Shown here in pieces: positions 1-8,610 of a stretch of 64,000 bases of DNA (positions within the stretch are counted from its first letter, which is position 1; each line of letters opens with the position of its first letter). The position numbers and the translations under genes were made by a program. A model generated the notes under the pieces. It searched no databases and was not told where the DNA came from. It saw only the letters and a list, made by a program, of their open reading frames with translations. The DNA comes from Bradyrhizobium sp. 186 (GTDB lineage: Bacteria > Pseudomonadota > Alphaproteobacteria > Rhizobiales > Xanthobacteraceae), in NCBI RefSeq assembly GCF_023101685.1, contig NZ_CP082164.1, positions 8,432,001 through 8,496,000 on the forward strand, given 5' to 3'.

Positions 1-137
1 GCGACAAGGCGGCCGACCTTCTCATCGTCGAAGGCACGCAAGGGGATCCTTGTGCTGGCCTCATCGCCGCCGATGAATCCAAGATTATCGCCGTCGTGAG
101 CCGCCGCGCGACCCTTAAGCGACCCGCAGCATCCTAG
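1..137 (+). CDS. 3' end of an unidentified gene, cut by the window edge
   Basis: An open frame enters from the left edge (first whole codon at 3) and ends at TAG 135-137. It gives 44 residues beginning DKAADLLIVEG and ending in a basic tail (RRATLKRPAAS). The upstream part is missing, so no family can be named. The gene is followed by about 1.1 kb without a recognisable gene. Confidence 0.4.
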   Translation, partial: DKAADLLIVEGTQGDPCAGLIAADESKIIAVVSRRATLKRPAAS

Positions 138-1112
138 GACGGCTGCGTTGCGGCGGATTTGCGGATTTCAAACCTAGCCGCGCGAACTGGGTCGATCAAC
201 GGACCACGTCCGCGGCCGTCCATCAGCCATGATCGCGCCACACCGAATGCATCTGCGTAGATGCGGCCAGTTTCAGCATCGAAATAGCGAGCCGCGATCT
301 CGTGGGCGCGATAGGTGCCTTGATGCCACCCAAACCTGACCGCGGCCTCCCGGCTGGACTTGAAGCCGGCCGCCTTTCAGGCAGCGTGCAGACTGACGGT
401 TGGGTCGGTCCGTGTCCCCCTTAGAAGGCTCCTTCATCCCCGATCTTCCCCGACGGCCTCTCCCTGTCGGTTTGGCCGTGCCCGTCGATTTCAAGGACTC
501 GTTTACCGAGTGGAAGCCTGTCTTCCTAGCGCCTCATTTCGATTTTGAAGCGGGAATGCCGGCCGGCGAAGCCACCGCGTTCGAGGTTGATATCGTTCGG
601 TTGCGCTTGGTCACGTTCGGTTTTCCGCCAACTGGGGCCCAAACGGGCGAGAATTTCTGCATAACCTATTGTTATCACTAAGCTTCATGATTTTTGCCAA
701 ATCAGTAACTTTGTCAACTGATCGGGAAAATCGGGGGTTTTAACCCGTTTTCATGCCGTTTTAGGCCAATTTGGGCCCCCTCATCCTCTCTTAAACCCTT
801 TTCCGGCCGGTTCGCGCCAACTGCGGGCCAAATTATATTACTTTGAGGTATTTAGGTAGTGATAATTGGGTTCTCCAGGCACCAAGAATTTGGTCGGATT
901 TTCGGCAACCGACTCGTCGATGAAAGCTGTGGGAGAGCTCGATCCTCAGGGCATATCTCGGAGGCCCTCGGCAAGCGTAGGCATAACCGGGTTCCTTGCC
1001 GATCGGCGGCCACATTCTCAGCCGGACAAGCGCCTATCGTCGGCCTTCCACCGGAAGGCGCGCTAGCTAGGTCCAGCTCGGCTTCTCGGTCTAAATGCGC
1101 CGTTGCAATAAA
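138..1112. other. non-coding stretch before fic
   Basis: No ORF here has a recognisable product. The short frames on both strands look random. The stretch becomes AT-richer from about 820 onward, leading into the repeat array that precedes the Fic gene. I see no RNA gene or clear terminator. Confidence 0.5.
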
Positions 1113-1232
1113 TTATTGTAATTACGCAACGTAGATTTATTGAGAACGCTCAGCATAATACTATTGATGTAGAACAGCATTCAATTATTGTATTCGCACG
1201 ACATCAAACTATCGAAACATCGCGAGCTGGGA
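1113..1232 (+). repeat. five tandem 24-bp degenerate direct repeats upstream of fic
   Basis: The hexamer YTATYG occurs at 1113 (TTATTG), 1137 (TTATTG), 1161 (CTATTG), 1185 (TTATTG) and 1209 (CTATCG), exactly 24 bp apart each time. Within each unit a second conserved patch lies at unit positions 15-20: CAACGT, CAGCAT, CAGCAT, CGACAT, CGAGCT. The array ends 2 bp before the fic start codon at 1235, so it covers the promoter and ribosome-binding region. A phased array at this place suggests an operator for several protein protomers, plausibly autoregulation by the winged-helix N-terminus of the downstream protein. That role is inference. A short imperfect palindrome (CAATAA-A-TTATTG) overlaps the first unit. 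Confidence 0.75.
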
Positions 1233-1234
1233 AT

Positions 1235-2815
1235 ATGCCCTCCCTCCACGAAAAACTCGCCCAGTCCCTCACTGAGCTGAAGACCCTCAGCAACGGCGGA
1301 AAGCGACGAATCTTCCGGAGCGACGAACTTTCGCGCACCCACCGCGAACGGCTGGTGGAGGCCGGGTTCCTGAAGGAGATCATCAAAGGATGGGTGCTGA
1401 TGACGCGACCCGAGGAGCGGTCGGGCGACAGCACGTCCTGGTACTCGTCGTTCTGGGAGTTTTGCCGCGCCTACTGCAACGAGCGCTTCAAGAGTGACTG
1501 GGTCCTCTCGGCAGAAAGTTCAATCCCGCTACTTGCAGAAAATCTTAACGTTCCGAAGCAGGTCGTGATCGCGGCACCGACCGCCAATAACCAAACCCAG
1601 CCCCTCCTCCATGGCACCTCCCTCTATCTGTACAAGGCGACCAAACTGCCGGTGACCCCGGTCGAGACCGCCGGGATCCAGACCTTTCCGGCGCCGCAGG
1701 CGATCTGCGCTGCCGCGCCAGCTTTCTGGCAGACGCAGAAGAACGACGTCATCGCCCTGCTCGGTTCGCAGAGGAATGCCAGCGCAATCCTAAAAGTCCT
1801 CCTGGAAGGTGGACATGCGGCCGTGGCGGGGCGCATCGCCGGGGCGTACCGACTGCTGGGTAACACGCGGGCCGCCGACGATATCGTCACCGCGATGACG
1901 GCGGGCGGGCACGATGTCAGGGAAGATGCCGATCCATTCAAGGCGCCGGTACCGATGCAGCTTCCAAGCCGGGCCACGCCACCAATCATGACGCGAATCC
2001 GTCTCATGTGGGCGGAGATGCGCGAAAAGGTGTTAGCAAATTTCAAGCTTGAGCCGCGGCGTATCAACGATCATGACGGTTATCTGGCCGCGATCGACGA
2101 ACGGTACGCCTCGGACGCGTACCACTCGCTTTCTATCGAAGGCTACTCGGTCACGGAGGAACTGATCGAGAAGGTCAAGACCGGGAAATGGGATCCCAAC
2201 GTCAGCGATGGAGATCGCAAACAAAGGGATGCAATGGCCGCGAAGGGCTACTGGGGTGCGTTCCAGCTGGTCCGTGGCGCGGTGGCCCGCGTGCTCAACG
2301 GCGAGGACGCCGCCGAGATCGCCGATCGGGAGCACCTCGACTGGTACCGGGCCCTCTTTCAGCCCTCAGTTCAAGCCGGCATCATCAAGCCCGAAAACCT
2401 CGCCGGTTATCGAACTCACTTCGTTTTCATCAGGAACTCGGGACACACACCGGTCGCTTGGGAATCGGTACCTGACGCCATGGAGGCTTTTCTTGATTGC
2501 CTGAAGGAGGAGAAGGATCCGCGCGTGAGAGCCGTGCTCGGACACTTCATATTCACATTCATACACCCTCTTCCAGACGGCAACGGCCGAACGGGCCGCT
2601 TCCTCATGAATGTCATGATGGCATCGGGAGGACTGCCTTGGACAATCATTCCTGTCGGCAGATGCGACGAATACATGCGGGCACTCGAGAGCGCGAGCGT
2701 ACAAGGTGATGTCGGTCCCTTCGCCGCATTCCTGGCAGACTGTTGTCGTCGTGAACCGCCTCCGCCCCGGCAGAGCCTTCCGGGAGAAGTCCAAGCACTG
2801 GCGGACCTCGGTTGA
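1235..2815 (+). CDS. Fic-domain protein with AbiEi-like N-terminus
   Basis: The product has 526 residues. The C-terminal half is a Fic (filamentation induced by cAMP) domain with the complete catalytic motif HPLPDGNGRTGR at residues 444-455 (family pattern HPFx[D/E]GNGRxxR). Fic enzymes usually transfer AMP from ATP to a hydroxyl of a target protein. An SLSIEG sequence at 298-303 fits the inhibitory helix motif (S/T)xxxEG of class II Fic proteins, where inhibitor and enzyme are on one chain. Residues 1-140 resemble the winged-helix plus linker of AbiEi-type antitoxins (RSDELSR, GFLKEIIKGWVLM). The ATG at 1235 is chosen because the array of 24-bp repeats ends just before it and a GGGA ribosome-binding site lies close by. 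The gene stands alone. A self-contained toxin with its own regulator is the likely reading. The Fic assignment is secure; the N-terminal assignment is less so. Confidence 0.9.
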   Translation: MPSLHEKLAQSLTELKTLSNGGKRRIFRSDELSRTHRERLVEAGFLKEIIKGWVLMTRPEERSGDSTSWYSSFWEFCRAYCNERFKSDWVLSAESSIPLLAENLNVPKQVVIAAPTANNQTQPLLHGTSLYLYKATKLPVTPVETAGIQTFPAPQAICAAAPAFWQTQKNDVIALLGSQRNASAILKVLLEGGHAAVAGRIAGAYRLLGNTRAADDIVTAMTAGGHDVREDADPFKAPVPMQLPSRATPPIMTRIRLMWAEMREKVLANFKLEPRRINDHDGYLAAIDERYASDAYHSLSIEGYSVTEELIEKVKTGKWDPNVSDGDRKQRDAMAAKGYWGAFQLVRGAVARVLNGEDAAEIADREHLDWYRALFQPSVQAGIIKPENLAGYRTHFVFIRNSGHTPVAWESVPDAMEAFLDCLKEEKDPRVRAVLGHFIFTFIHPLPDGNGRTGRFLMNVMMASGGLPWTIIPVGRCDEYMRALESASVQGDVGPFAAFLADCCRREPPPPRQSLPGEVQALADLG

Positions 2816-3090
2816 GGATCGCGCCGGACTAGGGCCCGGCAAAAAGCCCAGTGTCACCAAATCGCGCGCGCACGTTGCGAGCCATCGCACGGCGAGATGC
2901 CGACGTGACCGGCGCCCGTGGGATAACCTCGGAGCGCGCGCGATCATGATCGGGATGACCAGCATGATGATGATCAGCGATCAAGCTGACCAGCACCGAT
3001 CGCGATCGGCGTGATCCCGATCATCATCCTCGGCGGCATCAGCATGCCGATGTCCAGCAGCAGCAGCAGCACGCCATTCCTCCGTCAGCC

Positions 3091-3321
3091 TCAGAACGGA
3101 CGGTGGGAGGCCGTTCTCGGCTGCAAGGTCGAGGTGCTGACCAAGGGCTTTCTTTCTCCCGACTCGCGCGGCAGCGCGCGGATGCCGAACAACAGTTCGG
3201 CGATGGTGACGCTGGAGAAAAACAGCGTCTCGGCCGCCTGGGCGTCGAGCCAGTCACGGACCGATGGATGCGGTTCGGGCTTCATCGCCTCGGAGACCAC
3301 ATTGGTATCGAGCAGGACCAT
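3091..3321 (-). pseudogene. truncated VapC/FitB-type PIN-domain toxin
   Basis: The N-terminal half is a clear PIN domain: MVLLDTNVVSE with the first catalytic aspartate, then PHPSVRDWLDAQ and TLFFSSVTIAELLFGI with the acidic residue of the second motif. Intact PIN toxins are about 130-140 residues. Here recognisable sequence ends near residue 60 (RALPRESGERK) and runs into an unrelated tail and a stop, so the C-terminal acidic residues are lost. PIN toxins are Mg-dependent RNases. The gene overlaps the remnant of its antitoxin upstream, the normal antitoxin-then-toxin order, so this is a decayed toxin-antitoxin pair. Confidence 0.75.
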
Positions 3322-3557
3322 TCGAAGCGCATCGGCTCAGCGGGACGCGCCTCGCGGCCATGTTCAAGTGCCTCGACATCGGCATTGGTGAGGCCGATCT
3401 TCCGGCTCATCTCCGAAAGGGCGGTGCCGAGCCGCAGCCGGCCCTCGGGACGCACGGCGGCCTCCAGAATGGCGCGCATTTCCGCTTCCGCGCTGCGATT
3501 GTGCTGCGCCGCGCGGACTTTCCCCTTGTAGGCAGCACCATTCTCAAGCGCGATCCT
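3282..3557 (-). pseudogene. FitA/VapB-like antitoxin remnant
   Basis: The frame contains RAAQHNRSAEAEMRAILEAA, which matches the ribbon-helix-helix core of FitA-type antitoxins (usual pattern RAAxxGRSxEEExRxIL). It then has a C-terminal segment ALSEMSRKIGLTNADVEAL like the toxin-binding tail. The N-terminus lacks a proper start: the strand-forming residues before the helix are replaced by IALENGAAYKGK, and no ATG or GTG lies at the expected place. The 3' end overlaps the start of the PIN-domain gene by about 40 bp. It is best read as a 5'-damaged antitoxin. Confidence 0.6.
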
Positions 3558-3762
3558 GCTGCACGACCGGGTCCACGAAGGTGATGTGCAACGTGATCGG
3601 CCCTCTGGAACCGTCGAGCAACACGCGAAGCCTGCTGCGCGTAGCACCGAACCCGAGAACGACTCCTTGCTTGCCGCTCAGACGCGGTCCAGCCGCTTCG
3701 CAAACGACTACACGCTCACCCACGGTCCAGTCGTGGAGCGTACTTTCACTGGCGCATGCCAC
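3544..3762 (-). CDS. small KOW-like protein of unknown function
   Basis: This is a 72-residue ORF with the sequence VGERVVVCEAAGPRLSGKQGVVLGFG followed by a strand-rich part (RLRVLLDGSRGPITLHI). The alternation of valines with a GKQGVVLGFG turn is like a KOW/SH3-type beta-barrel. Its last codons overlap the damaged 5' end of the antitoxin remnant, suggesting that a rearrangement joined the two. I recognise only the fold-like pattern, not a named family. It could be a conserved small protein or itself a remnant. Confidence 0.4.
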   Translation of the reverse strand: MACASESTLHDWTVGERVVVCEAAGPRLSGKQGVVLGFGATRSRLRVLLDGSRGPITLHITFVDPVVQQDRA

Positions 3763-4392
3763 TTTGAGTGTCCCAGGACTTTACCCGTCCCAATTCCAAC
3801 CACGCCGAAAGAGACACGCAGTTATACGATCTGCACATCGGGTCCCTCCGGTTCCGACACGCCTCGAAATGCTGCAAGACTCGCATAATCGCGGCCCGAC
3901 GCCTAGTCGAATGTTATGTGTATGGCGAGCTCTGCCCGGCGGTTCAGGGCCGGACTGGATCCACCAGTTGGAGTACGAACCTCCCGAATGCTGGTCTACT
4001 TTGAATTGGAGGATCCTTTTTGCAGTGGCGTTTATCCATTGGTCTAGGAGGGCCTAACGGGCGCTCTCAGGGCAATGAGCGTTCCTGTCCATCGTCGCGA
4101 CGATATCCGCGACCGTGCTGTGGTCGGCATCGCGGTGATGCTGTTCACGACGCATAACAATTCGGAGGTTGAGGACGATGACTGCCATAAAACTCTCGCG
4201 ACCATTCCGTGAAAGAAATGCTCTCGAGCACCTGGGACCGGGAGCTGGCGAAAGATCTTGCCCAGGAAATCGAGATCTGCACAGGCGACCGCGCGAAACG
4301 TTCGCGGAGATGCGCCGCTTCCTTGCCGTCAAGGGCTACCGGGAATTTCTGCCGGCCGCAGAAGGCTCGCGTAAAAAATCGTCGAAGACGCG
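3763..4392. other. stretch without a recognisable gene
   Basis: Several frames of 60-100 codons are open on both strands, but none has a family motif or ribosome-binding site. The codon pattern at 4210-4390 suggests coding DNA broken by frameshifts (for example EMRRFLAVKGYREFL in one frame), contiguous with the TetR-like remnant that follows. I cannot identify it. Confidence 0.35.
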
Positions 4393-4728
4393 CTGAACTT
4401 GGTCGCTCACGCGATACGCTCCTACGCGCTCGAGAGGCCGGCTCTATCCGCCGCGCCTTTCCGGAGCGCGGCCGTGATTGTTCCGAGTGGCGCGACGCTC
4501 GTGAAAACCTGCATACGCTGATAATCGGCGTCCTAGCCGAATTACGGGCTGTTCGGCGAAGCCGCCGAGAACGCCCTCACTATGTTGAGGAGTCTCGTTC
4601 GCGCCTACGTGCTGAACGAACTCATGCATACGGTCGTGGGATCGATTCCTACGACGAAGCGTTCGACAAGGCCTCCAGGTCTTTCGTGCTCGGGCTGCCG
4701 GCTTTCGCTTCCTCGAGATGCGGCCGGG
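4393..4728 (+). pseudogene. remnant of a TetR-family regulator C-terminal domain
   Basis: Joining three frames gives a coherent ligand-binding domain of the TetR (WHG-type) kind. From 4393 it reads LNLVAHAIRSYALERPALSAAPFRS. Then, in a second frame, EWRDARENLHTLIIGVLAE appears, and in a third YGLFGEAAENALTMLRSLVR followed by AYVLNELMHTVVGSI. A last shift gives SYDEAFDK and FVLGLPAFA. At least three indels separate these pieces, and the DNA-binding N-terminus is not found. The gene is dead. It belongs to the row of decayed genes between fic and fixS. Confidence 0.6.
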
Positions 4729-4995
4729 CGAGCGGGCCGTTGCGGCAGGAGCTTGCGTACGTCGCCGATCAAGAGGAAGGATGGGCCTCCGGGTAGGGGA
4801 TCGAGGTAAGGTCTGGCAACGGCGCTGGCCGAGATTTTGGATTGGATGCGCTCTACGGCCGGACGCCAGGGGGAGAAATACTGCAATTGCGGCGGACCAG
4901 CTACGTCCGCGCAAAGGACATTGCGCTGGCGCAACGGCGGCCCCGGCCGGCTTCAATAAGAAAGCATCACACCAGAATTGGGAGCGCATTGGGCA

Positions 4996-5400
4996 TGAAG
5001 ACAACAGAGAAGACTTATCCCATCCTTGAAGGCCTCCTGGATGTTTTCGGTAACTGGCTGAGGCGCGCCGTGAAATCCGTGAGTTGCATCAACTCTACTG
5101 CGGCACGAAATCGCGCCCGATCTGCGCGTCACGCCTGCAGACCTCGATGCGTGGTCAAGGACGCTTGCGGCTGACGAATTGCCCCGGTTACTGAAGGTTC
5201 TCGGCATCGACCACGAGGATGTCTCGCGATCGAAGCCGGCAGTGCTGCGCGACGAGCGGGTCTGCACCCAATGCGACCGGAAGGTTGAGTGCAACAACGA
5301 TGTCGAGATCAGGGTGGCTACCAGAGATTACGAAGACTACTGCCTCAACGCTCCAACGATGCAAGCGCTCGGCAGCAGCCTGGACGGCCACCGGTCCTGA
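4996..5400 (+). pseudogene. frameshifted DUF6455-like gene
   Basis: ATG at 4996 opens MKTTEKTYPILEGLLDVFGNWLRR. The next piece, REIRELHQLYCG, is in another frame, and from about 5105 a third frame runs HEIAPDLRVTPADLDAW, LPRLLKVLGIDHEDV, VCTQCDRKVECNND, DYEDYCLNAPTMQAL to the stop at 5400. The CxxCxxxxxC cysteines and the YCxNAxT motif fit the small DUF6455 family common in Bradyrhizobium, whose function is unknown. Two indels (near 5068 and 5100) break it. The 3' part from 5179 could still be translated from a TTG, but the conserved start lies upstream. Confidence 0.6.
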
Positions 5401-5515
5401 ACGAGCGGCATCTCGCCCGTAGATCTACCGCGCGTAAGTCCCGCTAAGAGATGACACCGAATTTCACCGTGTCGCGGTCTCTCGCATCCTCCGGCCATCA
5501 GCAAGGAGATCGCCG

Positions 5516-6133
5516 ATGCTTCCGCCCGCACTCTACACCACCCAGCCTTCCACGACGCACTCCGCGCCCTCGCCGTCCGCTGCGTTCGGCGGCTGGTCGG
5601 CCAGCCGGCGCTCGTGGCCAGCGAATTCGCAAGCGGCAAGGACGAGGAGATCTTCGGCGAGGGCCCACCGCATCGCGGCCGAAGCGATCCTCGAGACCAC
5701 GGTGCGCCTGGTAAACCGGGCGAGCCCGGACAAGGCGGCCAATACAGACATTCAGGTCGCGCGCAAGCTCTGGACCCTGACGGCCGGCGAGCTGAAGCAC
5801 GCGGAGGACCACATGCTGCTGCTCGGCCGCAAGAACGCCATCGAGGGTCGCGACCTTCCTGCTCGAGACGGACACCCCGCACCGCGGCCGCCGGCCTGAT
5901 GGCCGTCCGAGTGCCGCCGTGACATCGGCGACTATCTCGGCCTCATCCTGGAGACGGTCTCGCGAGCCCTGTCAGAGCTTCACGCCCAAGGCCTTCTCGG
6001 CTTCTCCGGAGCGCGCCAGATCGTGCTGCGCAATCGCCAGCATTTGCCGGACATGGAGGTCGGACTCCCGCCATGCCGCCGGTCCGTTCAGTTGCGCCGC
6101 CTTCGATTGGGAACAACGCCCCCCATGCAGTGA
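5516..6133 (+). pseudogene. decayed second copy of fixK (Crp/Fnr family)
   Basis: Pieces align with the intact FixK2 encoded at 18537-19235. EFASGKDEEIFGEG matches its EFSYRKDEEIYGED. After a missing stretch of about 45 residues (part of the beta-barrel), HRIAAEAILETTVRLV, DIQVARKLWTLTAGELKHAED and HMLLLGRKNAIE match the dimer helix. After another frameshift, CRRDIGDYLGLILETVSRALS and GFSGARQIVLRNRQ match the helix-turn-helix. The E-x-x-S-R recognition residues and the redox cysteine codon survive, but the internal deletion and shifts make it non-functional. It sits just beyond fixS, at the opposite end of the cluster from fixK2. Confidence 0.8.
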
Positions 6134-6239
6134 CACAACCTGCCGTCATAACAAACCTGGTCAACCCTCTATCAACGACGACAGGGATGCTCTTCCATTC
6201 ACTGGAAGTCCGCCGCACCTCGTGCGGAAGGCTACCGCT

Positions 6240-6407
6240 TTACCGCTTAGCCGGCGCCTCTTGCGGCGGCTCGTCGTCGGCAATCGCCCGCCACGCTGCG
6301 CCGTCGAAGTCGTCATACTGACCGCTCCGAAGCGACCAGAGGAAGGCGACGAGGCCTGCACCTCCGAGTGCCAGCGCCAGCGGGACTAGGATCACCAGGA
6401 TTTCCAT
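6240..6407 (-). CDS. fixS: FixS/CcoS, cbb3 oxidase assembly protein
   Basis: The gene is too short for most ORF filters: 55 residues, MEILVILVPLALALGGAGLV and then FLWSLRSGQYDDFDGAAWRA. One N-terminal membrane helix followed by the conserved SGQYDD(F/L)DGAAWR signature defines FixS/CcoS, needed together with the copper pump FixI to load the cbb3 oxidase with its cofactors. Its ATG overlaps the fixI TGA by one base (TGATG), implying translational coupling. It is the last gene of fixGHIS. The length is normal for the family. Confidence 0.93.
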   Translation of the reverse strand: MEILVILVPLALALGGAGLVAFLWSLRSGQYDDFDGAAWRAIADDEPPQEAPAKR

Positions 6408-8599
6408 CACGCAATCTCCCGCGACGCGCTACGCCCCCGCAGCGAATTCAGCATGACCAGGATCGACGAGCCGCTCATCGCGGCTGCTGCGATCAGGGGC
6501 GTCACGACGCCGCTGATCGCGATCGGCACCGCCAGGACATTATAAGCGATCGCGAGCCAGAGGTTTTGCCGCATCAGGCGCAGCGCCTTGCGCGCGGAAT
6601 CGATGGCCGCGACGACCGGCGCCAGCGGCCGGCCGAGGAAGATGAGATCGGCGGTCGCCTGGCTGAGATGCGCGGCCGAGATCGGCGACATCGAGACATG
6701 AGCGGCCGCTAGCGACGGCGCATCGTTCATGCCGTCGCCGACCATCAGCACCTTGGCGCCGCGCCGCTTCAATTCCTCGATCCGCGCGATCTTGTCGGCG
6801 GGCGTGACGCCGGCGCGCCACTCGGGAACGCCGAGAGCATGGGCCGCCGTCCTCACCGCCGGCTCGCGATCACCGGATAGAATTTCGACGCCGATGTTGC
6901 GCGCCTTCAGCGCCGCGATCACGGCTTGCGCATCCGGGCGGAGGCCCTGACGCACCGAAAGGATGAATTTTTCGGCCCCCTTGCAGAAAGCCACGCTGGA
7001 GGCTTCGGGATCTAGATCGGCACCGTCGCCGACCAAGGCATCGGCGCCGCAGAACGACGGACGGCCGAGACGAATCTCGACGCCGTCGACCGTTGCCCGC
7101 ACGCCCTGCCCGGCCTCCTCGATTGCACCCACGATCGGCGATTTGGCGACGGCGGCCTGCGCGACCGCGGCGGCCACCGGATGATGGCTCGACAGTGCAA
7201 GTCGACCGGCGAGGTCGAACATGTCCGCGGGGATGTCGGCCGCATTCGTCACCTCTAGATCCGGCAGGGTGAGCGTGCCGGTCTTGTCGAAGATGACATG
7301 ATCGGCTTCGGCCAGCCGCTCGATGGCGTCGCCGGAATTGAGCAGCACGCCGGATTTGAACATGGCGCCGGAAGCGACAGTCTGCACCGTGGGAATTGCA
7401 AGGCCGAGCGCGCAGGGACAGGTGATGATCAAGACGGCAACGCCTGTCACGATCGCATCATGCCAGCCCGCGCCTGCGATGATCCAGCCGAGGATGGTGA
7501 TCAGCGCAGTTGCATGCACCACCGGCGCGTAGAGCCGCGAGGCGCGGTCGGCGAGCCGCATGTAGCGCGAGCGGGCCTGGAGCGCATTGTCGAGCAGCCG
7601 CGTGATCTCCGCGAGCAGCGTCGCCTCTGAGGCCGCCGAGACCCGCACCCGCAACGTGCCCGAGATGTTCATCGATCCCGCATAGACCGGCGTGCCCTGC
7701 TCGGCGGTGACATAGAGCGTCTCGCCGGTGATCAGGCTCTGGTCGATCTCGGAGCGCCCCTCGATCACGGTGCCGTCGACCGCGCAGCGCTCGCCGGGCC
7801 GCAACAGCACGATATCGCCGGGATGAATCGCCGCCACCGGCACCTGCGAAATTTCATCGGGGCCGACGAACTTCGCCGCGGTCTCCGCCTTCAGCGCGGC
7901 GAGATTGCCCGCGACCGCGCGGGTCCGCCGCCGCATGTTCTGGTCGAGGAAGCGGCCGACCAAAAGAAACGTGAGCAGCATGATCGCCGCGTCGAAATAG
8001 GCGTGCTCGGCGTGGTGGATGGTCTCGACCACGGACATGCCGAGCGCGAGGCACACGCCGATCGAGATCGGCACGTCCATGTTGGTGGTCTTGTTCGACA
8101 GCGCGCGCCAGGCCGAACGGAAGAACGGCTGGCCGGCATAGGCTGCCGCCGGCAGCGCGATCAGCGCCGACAGCCAGTGGAAGAAGTCGCGCTGCTCCGG
8201 CAACATGTCCGAGACATTGCCGGACCACACCGGGATCGACAGCATCATCACGTTCATGGTGGCGAACGCGGCGACGCCGAGACAGCGCAGCAGGAAGCGC
8301 GATTCGGCAACTTCAGTCGCCTCCGCGCTCTCGGTCTCGTAAGGGTAGGCCTTGTAGCCGAGCTCTTCCAGCCGATCGATGAGACGGCTTGGGTCGAGCG
8401 TGCCCTGCTTCCATTCCAGCGCGACGCGCCGGTCGGTGAGATTCACCCGCGCCAGCGTGACGTCGGGAATCGCCGACAGTCCGCGCTCGATCCTGGCCAT
8501 GCATCCGGCGCAGTGAACGCCCTCGACGGCGAGATCGATGTGCTGGACGCCTTCGCCCGCGGTCCGGACGTAGTGCGAAAAGTCCCGCGTGATCTGCAT
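6407..8599 (-). CDS. fixI: FixI/CcoI copper-transporting P1B-type ATPase
   Basis: The product has 730 residues. An N-terminal metal-binding motif HCAGC lies at 29-33, the membrane metal site is in ITCPCALGLAIP, the phosphorylation loop is FDKTGTLTLPD, and the hinge is MVGDGMNDAPSL. The protein exports or delivers Cu for assembly of the CuB centre of the cbb3 oxidase in the inner membrane. The start at 8599 (MQITRDFSHY) is preferred over the longer frame from 8686 because that extension would overlap fixH and is not typical of FixI. It lies 11 bp after the fixH stop and is coupled to fixS. Driven with fixG and fixH from the FixK box at 10635. Confidence 0.96.
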   Translation of the reverse strand: MQITRDFSHYVRTAGEGVQHIDLAVEGVHCAGCMARIERGLSAIPDVTLARVNLTDRRVALEWKQGTLDPSRLIDRLEELGYKAYPYETESAEATEVAESRFLLRCLGVAAFATMNVMMLSIPVWSGNVSDMLPEQRDFFHWLSALIALPAAAYAGQPFFRSAWRALSNKTTNMDVPISIGVCLALGMSVVETIHHAEHAYFDAAIMLLTFLLVGRFLDQNMRRRTRAVAGNLAALKAETAAKFVGPDEISQVPVAAIHPGDIVLLRPGERCAVDGTVIEGRSEIDQSLITGETLYVTAEQGTPVYAGSMNISGTLRVRVSAASEATLLAEITRLLDNALQARSRYMRLADRASRLYAPVVHATALITILGWIIAGAGWHDAIVTGVAVLIITCPCALGLAIPTVQTVASGAMFKSGVLLNSGDAIERLAEADHVIFDKTGTLTLPDLEVTNAADIPADMFDLAGRLALSSHHPVAAAVAQAAVAKSPIVGAIEEAGQGVRATVDGVEIRLGRPSFCGADALVGDGADLDPEASSVAFCKGAEKFILSVRQGLRPDAQAVIAALKARNIGVEILSGDREPAVRTAAHALGVPEWRAGVTPADKIARIEELKRRGAKVLMVGDGMNDAPSLAAAHVSMSPISAAHLSQATADLIFLGRPLAPVVAAIDSARKALRLMRQNLWLAIAYNVLAVPIAISGVVTPLIAAAAMSGSSILVMLNSLRGRSASREIA

Positions 8600-8610
8600 G
8601 GCGAAATCCT

